Source: Uloborus plumipes (taxonomy: Eukaryota; Arthropoda; Arachnida; Araneae; Uloboridae). Taken from it: a DNA stretch of 64,000 bases. The notes beneath the pieces were generated by a model, which was not told the DNA's origin, made no database searches, and was given only the letters and a program-made list of their open reading frames with translations. The first letter of the stretch is position 1. Every line of letters begins with the position of its first letter. A program made the translations under genes and the position numbers. Below, in pieces: positions 55,526-64,000 of the stretch. The stretch is from contig JAXGGA010005821.1 in NCBI GenBank assembly GCA_038373865.1, positions 1-64,000 of the forward strand. Reading direction: 5' to 3'.

Positions 55526-56644
55526 TCTATATATGGGTGATTCTACAAAAATGGGCAAATTTGTGTTCCATACTAATTGCTCTTTTTGTTTTTAATTCAA
55601 TAAAATCTATTTTGGGAATATTTTTATGCATCTTTCGTTCTATAATTCTGATCATCAACAATGTCAATAATTAATTATTATTCATTTAAAAAAAAAGGAT
55701 ATTACATTGAAATGTCATCCACATGACCTGTCCTGTAGGTGTAATTTTCACAATCTATGGAATCTAGATTTAAAAAAAATAAGTGATTTTTTTTTAAAGA
55801 TTTTTTTTATTTTTGAATGTGTATGTGTGCAAGATGTAAATCACAAAAAAATGCAAAATAATGTGAAAATAATGGCTCTAAAAATTAAGCTAAACTTTAT
55901 CCCAGTGATTATCAGTCATCCACATGTCCGAAAAGTATAGATATTTTTCTCTGAAAATTTTTATTTCAAAAATCTGGCAACACATCTTAAAATGAAGCAT
56001 GGATCTTTGTTATTCCTGGCTGCCATTTTGCGAGAAATATTCTTTCATATTTTTATGCAAAATAATGCTATTATTTTGTTTTATTTTGTCTGATTTGCCT
56101 TTTTTTGCACACGAGACCCTTTGGGTCAGTTCCCCGAAATGTCAGAGAAAAGTGGACGTTGCAATTTTTGTCCAAGAAAGCTGGATAGAAATGTAACGTA
56201 AAATGTCGTAAGTGTTTGAAATTCACTTGCAAAAATCATTTGTTTCAGGTCTGTAACAGTTGTAAATAAATCTGCAGTTATTGTAAGCTTTGCTCTAAAA
56301 TTATGTTTTTTAATACATAAACTAAATTTCACTTCAATCGTGTGTTTTTATTCTTATTTCTTTCATCTTTAAAAAGTATGTGAACTTAAAAAATGCATGC
56401 AACATTCAATAATCATAATAAATCAATTAAGGGAAACATTGGGGTCGTTTATGACCCCAAGGGTCTTGAGTGTAACCGAAATGGGAGGGACCTACGAGGG
56501 TTAAAGGAGATAAAAATGCTCACCCATTTCATTTTAGCATGAAATAAGTTAAAGACAATTACTGCTACAATTATTTGTATTCAACATTATTTGAAAACTA
56601 TGTTGTATTAATAAGCACCCGGGCAACGCCGGGTAATAAGCTAG
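55526..56644 (+). mobile_element. Non-autonomous Helitron, CCCGGGCAACGCCGGG type
   Basis: The 3' end is clear: CCCGGGCAACGCCGGG hairpin, TAATAAG, CTAG|T. The 5' end is placed at A|TCTATATATGGGTGATTC with less certainty. Inside, near 56440-56504, GGGGTCGTTTATGACCCC and CTACGAGGG-TTAA look like a solitary piggyBac-type end without a partner. Confidence 0.65.
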
Positions 56645-56671
56645 TAAAAAATGTTTATGTAAGGGATGGGG

Positions 56672-56969
56672 TAGAGCCGCTATATAGACAGGCCGACGCA
56701 TCAAGCTTAAGTTCGACCACTTTGGATCCAATTCATTTACTTTTACTTTCAATATTTCATTGTTGCGGAGTAGGGTTACCAGAAAAACGTTTTGGCGAAT
56801 TGCTAAGCATTGCCAAATCCACGTGCCGCTAATAATTTCTCACAGTGAAAAATTACCAAAGCGCGATTACTGGCCAGAAAAGACAACCACTCAAACACAC
56901 AAACACGAGCTGGATCCAAAGTGGTGAAACTTAATCTTGATGCGCCGGCTCGTCTATATAGGGGCCTTA
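56672..56969 (+). mobile_element. hAT-like MITE, twin A
   Basis: The ends TAGAGCCGCTATATAGACAG and the complement of TAAGGCCCCTATATAGACGA carry TIRs of about 58 bp reaching CCACTTTGGATCCA. The 8-bp GGATGGGG precedes (56664-56671) and follows it (56970-56977). Confidence 0.8.
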
Positions 56970-56977
56970 GGATGGGG

Positions 56978-57286
56978 TAAGGCCCCTATATAGACGAGCC
57001 GACGCATCAAGATTAAGTTTCACCACTTTGGATCCAGCACGTGTTATGTCATTTCTAAAGGTTGATGAGTGGTTGTCTTTTCTGGCAAGCTCTCGCTTTT
57101 TGGTAATTTTTCAGGGGCGGCAATTATTAGCAGCACGTGACTTAGGCGGAACTTGGCAGTGTCCAAAACTTTGCTCTGGTAGCCCTAGCTTCGCAACAAT
57201 GAAAAAGTGAAAGTAAAAGTTACGAATTGGATCCAAAGTGGTCGATCTTAAGCTTGATGCGTCGGCCTATCTATAAAGCGGCTCTA
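56978..57286 (-). mobile_element. hAT-like MITE, twin B, inverted
   Basis: An inverted copy of twin A over its whole length. It is flanked by GGATGGGG at 56970-56977 and 57287-57294, so the two copies share the middle 8-bp target. Confidence 0.8.
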
Positions 57287-57294
57287 GGATGGGG

Positions 57295-58569
57295 TAAAGT
57301 GAAATGGCAAAATATTTTCACAGCTTACAGCGCCATCTAACTATAAATATTTTCACTTTGTTCTTAAACATATACTTGGTTCCAATCAAACACTGAATTG
57401 TTCTTAAGATCGAGAAAGTAATAGTCGTCATTTTCAAATCTTGCTACTTTCACTGCAATATTTTGCGATTTGTTAAAATTATTTTTTGTTATTATAAAAT
57501 TATAAAGTTTTGTAGTTACTATTTTAAGTATTAATTGAGATATACTGACGTGAAACTATTTATTTAGTTCATATGAGGCATGTTTTAATTTTAAATGTTT
57601 AATTCAATTTTTAAGTGCGCGCGATGTACAATGAATAGGGTACAGTGAAATAATTCATTTTGTTAACTTACTCATTTATTTATTACATTACTAACGTATT
57701 CGTTTATGAATTAATAATTCGTAGCCTTTTATTTACTAATCCACTTCTTTATTCATTCATTCACTTTTTTTATTCATTAATTGTTTTATTCACACATTAA
57801 TTTTTTCTCTTAATTAATTTCTTCATTTATTCGTTTGCTATATTATTCTTTATACATTCATTCATTCGGTAACTTGTTCAAACATTCATTTAAGGAAAAC
57901 AATTGATAATCAAATAATGTTTTATTTGAAAAATATTTTCTTTTTTATTCTGCCTATGCATTTTTAAAACGAAAGTTTTTCATTTTTTTTTCGAAGGCAC
58001 AAATTTACTACCAAATAATAAAAATTCCATTTCGCTGCAAATTCTTTGTATGCGGTAGTTTTCAGAACAAATGTCCAATCTGTTCATTTTGAAAACGATT
58101 AAGTCATCTTAACTATTTCACTTCGCTCTACATTTCCCTACAACTAAGAAACTGAATTTATTTCTTAGAAATTAGTTTTCACGATCAATCATGACAGGTG
58201 ATTACACCGTGATTCTACAAAGGTTACCTCTGCACAAATTTCAAATTATCTCTTCGGAATTTTACTCCTACTAAATGTATCTAATTGTTTAAAGTTAAGT
58301 ACCTCTAGCAGGGATTACTTTGTAACTCAGATTGTGACGTTTGAAAATTTTGACTATAAGTCCCAAAAATCGTACCTTTAAGGTAATTTGCTTTCAAGAG
58401 GTATAAATTGGTCGAAAATTGTTGTGATTTATGTAACTAGATATTCACGCAGTAAATTTTAATATCTTCAGCATATTGAACGTTTTTCTTTATAGGCGGA
58501 ACGAAGATATTATAAGAAAAGTATATTAAATTATTAATATTAAAAGAGATATTTAATATTAATATTTTT
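57295..58569. other. Stretch without assigned features
   Basis: AT-rich, with irregular ATTCATTC simple sequence near 57660-57890. No gene is recognised. Confidence 0.4.
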
Positions 58570-59814
58570 TAAAGATATATTAAAAGAAAAGTAAACTCAA
58601 AGATATTGTGAAAGGATGTTTGTGGCTGACCTGTGTCCAGGCGGCCCCATAGCACCTACAGACTTGAAGCTTGGTACAAAATTAGTTCGAGTCCCGTAGA
58701 TTTGCACCTCGGAGCCATTTTTCTGAACTTCGAATTACTTTTTTTTAATTACTTTTTTAAGCATAAATTTCACATACTTCACCAAATTAGGGGGCAAAAA
58801 AATCCCCCTACCCCCTTATGTTACATATCGTTAGAAAAAATAATTCTGAAAAAGAAGATGTTTGTTCCATTTCTGCCCGTTAATTATAACAGGAGACGGA
58901 AGTGATTCTAATTTAGCCATTTTCAAGGCTCACCTCGAGCAAAATTATATTACATTCAACCAAACTGCTCCAAAACTTTTTCAACAGGGTCGTGTTTGAC
59001 AAACAAAACCGGTGAGTCTTCGTTTTGTTTATTACTTGTCTCAATTCAACAAAATATACACGATTGCTTTTACACTAAAATGCAACGTTTATTGACGAAA
59101 ACATCGTGACGTCAGCGTGACGTTTGCGTGACGTTAGCCTATGATAAACGATCTAGATAAAACGTCACAGTCTACTTGGCGAATAAGAGGAGATCGCTGA
59201 CTGCTTGTGAGCTCTTATTGGCTCCACCCGTAGTGACGTCAGTGCCAAGTTAAGTTGCATTCTAGTATCTCATTTTTTTCTATTTATTTATTTTTTTTTT
59301 TTTAACATTTAAGAAAGGTTGTCATTATTCTTACGGTATTTTATTTTGTTTGAGTGATTTCATATGAATTATATTGCGTGTTAGTTTTTTTTTTTCTGTG
59401 AAGGAAAGGAACTGGATTTTCTGTTTGGGCTACATATTTTTTTACTATGTTTTGTAATTACGTGCATATTTTTTTCATTTTTTTTATCAGGATGGGGGGG
59501 GGGAGTGGGGGTATCTTTTGTGTATTTGGTGAATTATTTCAAATTTCAAATTGTAAAGGAACGGTCACTGTACTTTTAAAGGGTATGTGAGCATTTCAGT
59601 TAAAGAAAATGATTATTTTACATCAAGATGGGATGGGGGTATTATTTTCCTTTTCACAGCGGGGACGCCGTATTCGGTGACATATTGTCGATTTGATTCC
59701 AAACTGCCAGAAGCAGGTTGGTGATCGAGTCGCCGAAGGCGGTGAGGTAATCGCCGCAGGCAGGCGACGAACGGGGGTTGGTGAGCGAAGCGAGCAGGGG
59801 GCGGAGCCCCCTAG
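58570..59814 (+). mobile_element. Non-autonomous Helitron, GGGGGCGGAGCCCC type
   Basis: The 3' end is clear: GAGCGAAGCGAGCAGG, a GGGGGCGGAGCCCC hairpin and CTAG|T. The 5' leader (GCACCTACAGACTTGAAGCT, TTGGTACAAAATTAG, GCACCTCGGAGC) matches 8580-9060. The exact start is uncertain. A TGACGTCA-rich repeat is nested at 59085-59262. Confidence 0.7.
59085..59262 (+). repeat. TGACGTCA-rich nested repeat, third copy
   Basis: It matches 33931-34112 from ACGTTTATTGACGAAAACAT to AAGTTGCATTCTA, and includes the GCTCCACCCGTAG segment. Confidence 0.65.
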
Positions 59815-60083
59815 TATTTAAAAAAACCTGAACAATAGCATTTTTCGGTTTTTAAAAATATGTTTCTGACGACGGCTACGGGGTGTATCTAATATCTTTT
59901 ACACAGAAATTGCTAGAAAATTAAAGAAATAAATCAAGAAGAAATATTTCATGTTTGCAAGTATTTTCATAGTAGGGTATCAAACTACAATTTTGGAAAA
60001 TATGAAGCTTTTGCCTTTTTCTTCACTAATTTTTCAAGAAACCAATGCAAACTCTTCTTACATCTGAACCATGTTTTACTATA
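59815..60083. other. AT-rich spacer
   Basis: Nothing recognised. Confidence 0.4.
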
Positions 60084-60091
60084 CTTGGCAA

Positions 60092-61345
60092 TAGGTATGC
60101 ACCGATTAATCGGCAGTACCGATTAATCGGTCATAATCGGCCACTTTGCCGATTAGTAATAATCGGCAAAACCGGGCCGATTAATCGGCTGAAAAATATT
60201 TTTCAGATATTATTCTTTAAAGTATACTTTCACTAGGAAACTATGATGAATAATTTTATTGACAGTAATAATAATCCTCACAGTTGAGATAAAGATTTTT
60301 TTAAATTAATTCTCCTACTTTGAATAAATATACATAGACAATGATGCAACATTTTTCATGTGGCGATAGTTTTCTCCTTAGCACAGTGCTTTCAGATAAC
60401 CTCTAATTTTCAAAGAATAAAAGTATTGAATTAAATTGCTACTAATTACTAAAATATATGAATTAAAAGTACTCCTAAATTAGGGTGTTCACCACACACT
60501 CCCCCTCCCCTCCTTTTTTTTATAAATTTTTATTTCCAATTAACATAACTAACAATGCGTTAATAATATTATTGAAAATTGGTTCTAAGAAATTTGATAA
60601 AATATTGAAATTATTCTGTGAAAACTAGGAGAATGGAAAAAAAATCTTTTCCCAGAAATAAATTACTTACTATTTCTAAACTTGGAATTGTATAAGAGAT
60701 AAAAAACAGTGATGGTAAAATCGGTAGTAGAAAAACAATTGTCCTTATCATTAACCCTTCACTGCACGATTTTTTATATTTTAATGAAAAAAATCATTTG
60801 TTACCTTTTAAATAGCCCTGAGTTCAGGAAAAATAAAGAAAAAAATTAATTTTAAAAATGTGCACCAAAAAAGATGTTTTAATTGTTTGTTCTATATATG
60901 GCACAAAGCACATAGCATATGCTTTGTATACCGATAAGTGTAATAATCTACAATGTGTTTTGTGCCATAAGTGGTATAAACAAACTTTCCACTAAGTGCA
61001 TTTAAACATTTTTAGAACAAAGGAAATAATGACTAAGCACACTTCTAACGGAAATGCAGACACTCTTTCTTTAAAAAGCAAGAACTGTAATACCTAGACT
61101 AGTGCAACTAACTAGTGCATAAACATCACACTAAACTGTTATAGCAATGTTTCAGAAGGGGCACAAAGCTCAGTTTAACTGTATTTAAAAATCATAGGAA
61201 TATATGAGGGTTTATTTGGTTTGTGCCAGATCTGGCACACCGTGCAGTGAAGGGTTAATCGGCTCAGCCGATTAATCAGCCGATTATCAACAGCCGATTA
61301 ATCGGTAATCGGTAACCGGCCAATTTGCTTATCGGTGCATCCTTA
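60092..61345 (+). mobile_element. hAT-type MITE, CCGATTAATCGG family, complete
   Basis: It starts TAGGTATGCACCGATTAATC and ends ATCGGTGCATCCTTA, with a perfect 8-bp TSD CTTGGCAA (60084-60091 and 61346-61353). It is interrupted by a piggyBac-type MITE at 60755-61254. Confidence 0.88.
60755..61254. mobile_element. piggyBac-type MITE, 500 bp
   Basis: Perfect 14-bp TIRs CCCTTCACTGCACG are flanked by TTAA on both sides (60751-60754 and 61255-61258). The empty site with one TTAA is in the sister element near 54862. GTGCCAGATCTGGCAC palindrome lies next to the right end. Confidence 0.9.
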
Positions 61346-61404
61346 CTTGGCAACTCATTCCCAAATACTCCATAGTGTATCCTCGTTGTCATTGCTACTC
61401 TGTA

Positions 61405-61811
61405 AAATGAATGTCGTTTTTATAGTATAATACAGCTAATTTTATAGTTGTAAACTGTAAAAATTGCTTACTTTAAAGTATAGTAAACTGCAAAATTGCT
61501 AATTTTACAGCACTAAACAGTAAATTGCTGACTTTACAGTAATAAACTGCAAACTTGCTAATTTTACTTTTATTACCATGCATTCTACAGTTTTAAACTG
61601 GAACCTCTGCTGCGAGTATTATACTGTTGCTTTTACATGCATAATACAGCTAAATTTTACGGCAATAAACTGCACAGTTGCTAACTTTACAGTGAGAAAC
61701 TGCAAAATTGCTAGTTTTTCAGTCTATTACAGCGCATTTTACAGTTTTAAATCGGAACCTGGGCTGCCAGTATTATACTGTACAAACAGCAGTTCATTTT
61801 TTTGCAGTGTA
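61405..61811. mobile_element. TTTACAG-rich CACTG-type foldback MITE
   Basis: GTTTTTATAGTATAATACAG on the left, TATTATACTGTACAAACAGC and GCAGTGT on the right. The internal chain of TAAACTGYAAAATTGC units is as in 16605 and 18617. Confidence 0.7.
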
Positions 61812-62397
61812 CTGTGGCTCTCATCCGTGCATGGGGTGACTCATCGTCATCAGCCGAACGGGATGAATTAAAAAGCATCCTCCATCTCGTGTGTTATTTA
61901 TTTTCAGGCTCATCAGCTCGTGGCTTGTCAAAAGAAGCTGGGTTTTACTTTATTTTTTCTTCTTCTTGAATTGTGCTGATGACAACAGCTGCTGATCAGA
62001 GCCCGATCATTCTGACATTGGACATGGGGTACATTTCTATTTCAGGGCCCCCACCCCCCTTCTCATGTCAGTTACTTGATACGAGTAAAAAAATTCTTAC
62101 AATACCAGAGTGAAATAAAGTTTTCTGCAAAGATCGAACTTGAAAAAAGTAATGCTATCAAATTATTAAGAGAAAAATTTACGTCGCCATACACAGTAGG
62201 CTTTTAGGCAATTAGCATTTAAGAGGCATTGGATAAAGTATGAGGATTTTAGGCCCCCCTGAAATCTAAAAGGAGGGGCCTGTGCCCCGCGTGCCATTGC
62301 GGTAATCAGGCTCTGCTGCTGATACAGCCCTGTGATTGGATTAAGAGCGGGGGCAAAAGGTGATATTGATTAATATTGCTATGATCAGAATTGAGAG
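61812..62397. other. Spacer with a possible eroded MITE
   Basis: ATTTCAGGGCCCCCACC near 62039 and GGCCCCCCTGAAATC near 62251 are inverted, but no TSD is clear. No gene. Confidence 0.35.
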
Positions 62398-62405
62398 ACT
62401 AGGAC

Positions 62406-62599
62406 CAGTGGCGTACATAGCGCTCCCGCAACCCCGCGGCGTGGGGGGGGGGGGCGCAAGAGGTTTGAGGGCGCCCGATCCAAAAAAAAATAGCACTAAA
62501 GGTTACACGGGGAAAATTTTTTTTACATTTCAATAGGGGGGTGGGGGGCGCACTTACAAATCTTGCTGGGGAGCGCATCTTAGTCTATGTACGCTACTG
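62406..62599. mobile_element. 194-bp hAT-type MITE
   Basis: The ends CAGTGGCGTACATAGCGCTC and the complement of CAGTAGCGTACATAGACTAA carry a perfect 8-bp TSD ACTAGGAC (62398-62405 and 62600-62607). A G12 run lies near 62441. Confidence 0.88.
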
Positions 62600-62607
62600 A
62601 CTAGGAC

Positions 62608-63225
62608 AGTGTGGTCAGAAGTAGCGCGCTACAAGTAATCTAGCTACTGTAGTAGCTACATTATTTAGTAGTTTGTAGTGTAGTGCACTACGTTACGTTT
62701 AAAAATAAAAGTAGAGTAGTGCGTAGTGCGATACAAAAAATGGTAGCTTTTGTAGCGATTTCTGGAAACTATTTTTCAATTTGTTTTTTTTAAACTAAAT
62801 AAATAAATAAATGAGAAAATTTAAAAAAGAGAGTGAGAGAGAGAGAAAAAAAAAAAAAAACAAGGCTTAATCGAATTCAAGTGGTGCAAATCTTGCACGA
62901 GTGCACCAGCGGAAGTAATGAGAAATAAGAACCTGGAAAATACGACGAGCCCTTTGTGTATATGAGGTATATGACCCTTAGATACCATCATTTTGACGCC
63001 ATACAATCTATCTGTTTGATGTCATTAGTTTATTTGGCCTTATAATTTTCATATGCCTAAATATTTCCCTGGCAAGAAATTATTTAAAAAAAAGAGGCCA
63101 ATTCTCAAACGGTGTATGCTTTTTATTTGTTTATTTTTCTAAAGTAGCGAACTAGCGACTACATTTCAAATTTGTTTGTAGTTGCTACATTTTAAAAAAA
63201 TAAGTAGTTGTAGTTGTAGTCAGGG
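62608..63225. repeat. GTAGCTAC-rich low-complexity repeat
   Basis: GTAGC, GTAGT and CTACA words dominate at 62620-62770 and again at 63145-63225, facing each other. Probably the two ends of a decayed element; no TSD is seen. A GA microsatellite lies near 62828-62845. Confidence 0.4.
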
Positions 63226-63968
63226 CCGTCGCGACCGGGGGGGTGAGAGGGGTGTCTCACCCTCCCAGCGATTTTTCCCTGTCGGCAAAATCTGTTTGAT
63301 TCGGAATTTTTTTGTTTCAGATTTTCAAAACCTTTTTTTAATTTAAAAAAAAAATGCTTAATCACTTACACGACCGTTTGGAATTATTTTACCGACTGTT
63401 CCCTATAGCGTATCATCTCCTGGGCATTTTGACCGAGTTAGGCTCATAATACGGCGACGTCAATCGTCAGGGTCACTAGAATCGGCATTTTTCCTTTTTC
63501 AAGTTCGGGATTCACGAAATGCGTCATTTCCCCTCTTTTTTATATAGTACACATGTACACAGATTTATAATTTGTTAGAATACCATGTTTGGTAATAATG
63601 CTTAATGTTCATTCTGTTGATTTCATATCTCAGACACAGAACTTTTTAAACTGCTCACCGAATGCTTATTTTGCCGACTGCTTATTTGCCGACTGCTCAT
63701 TTTGCCGACATAATAAGTGTTCACTCAGTGAATTCGGTTCTAAAGTCGGCATTTTTGCTTTTATTCTGTATTCAAAATTTTTGAGTTAAGTAATAAGTAG
63801 CCTTTTTTGAGAGCCATGTTTACATTTTCACTTTTAATAAAAAAGGAAAATATAAAAACATGTACCGTTTGAATCATGTGATGATCGTAGACAACTGTTC
63901 AGTTCGTTTGAAAGAATATAAATCATTTCAGCGACTTATTCTTTTACTGCAATCTTAACTTGCCGGTA
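63226..63968. other. Spacer, possible hAT end
   Basis: CAGGGCCGTCGCGACCGGGG at about 63221-63242 resembles a hAT-type end without a partner. TTTGCCGACTGCT is repeated three times near 63670-63710. No gene. Confidence 0.35.
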
Positions 63969-64000
63969 CACTGTTAAAAATTTTCCTGAAATTTTACGGT
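63969..64000 (+). mobile_element. Start of a MITE cut by the window edge
   Basis: ACACTGTTAAAAATTTTCCT looks like a terminal repeat, but the element continues outside the window. Confidence 0.3.

Noticed and set aside
56440..56504. Complete piggyBac-type element near GGGGTCGTTTATGACCCC
   Set aside because: Only one end with TTAA is seen; no matching CCCTCGTAG end was found upstream.
1..64000. Host protein-coding genes
   Set aside because: No multi-exon gene structure, conserved domain or long ATG-started frame outside the PLE could be supported by eye. Small exons could still be missed; RNA-seq or a translated search would decide.

Overview
The window reads as AT-rich, gene-poor nuclear DNA of an arthropod, possibly a chelicerate such as a spider. 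That placement is an inference from the style of the repeats, not from a marker gene. I found no confident host gene, rRNA, true tRNA, CRISPR array or viral insertion. The content is almost entirely transposable elements, mostly short non-autonomous ones, and many are nested. Calls rest on terminal inverted repeats (TIRs), target-site duplications (TSDs) and, where possible, an empty copy of the same target elsewhere in the window.

The only clear coding capacity is a Penelope-like retroelement (PLE) at 45124-49590. It has a reverse transcriptase frame (46861-48642) followed by a GIY-YIG endonuclease frame (48633-49406), joined at an A8 run in the -1 phase. It carries two 733-bp direct repeats, a 1.1-kb inverted 3' fragment on its left, three hammerhead-ribozyme-like motifs and a perfect 12-bp TSD. 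It sits inside a PIF/Harbinger-like MITE (44561-49706), which sits inside a Helitron (44097-50404). A second copy of that Helitron (28613-30281) shows the empty site for the Harbinger MITE.

Layout. 1-8 kb: a truncated hAT MITE, a pogo-like MITE, a 2.9-kb TIR element and a 2.85-kb palindrome with GAGTCATTCC ends. 8-16 kb: mariner- and pogo-type MITEs, a Helitron 5' fragment, a hAT MITE nested in half a palindromic element, a hairpin array and two doubtful open frames. 16-22 kb: a CpG-rich patch, TTTACAG-rich foldback MITEs, a piggyBac-type MITE, a hAT MITE, and a pogo MITE holding a tRNA-derived SINE and a second pogo MITE. 22-27 kb: a 3.5-kb element with GGGCCAATCCATG ends. 27-34 kb: TCGCCAA-rich repeats, a hAT element containing a Helitron, Harbinger MITEs, a 14-copy 78-bp minisatellite inside 47-bp TIRs and a SINE. 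34-44 kb: foldback, pogo, piggyBac and palindromic MITEs, and tRNA-headed repeats. 44-50 kb: the Helitron/Harbinger/Penelope nest. 50-64 kb: a 178-bp triplicate, a hAT containing a Helitron, SINEs, two further Helitrons, twin MITEs sharing an 8-bp target, and a hAT MITE split by a piggyBac MITE.

The elements relate to each other as a record of successive insertions rather than as a pathway. The PLE is the youngest large arrival: its two direct repeats have the same length and I saw only a few substitutions.
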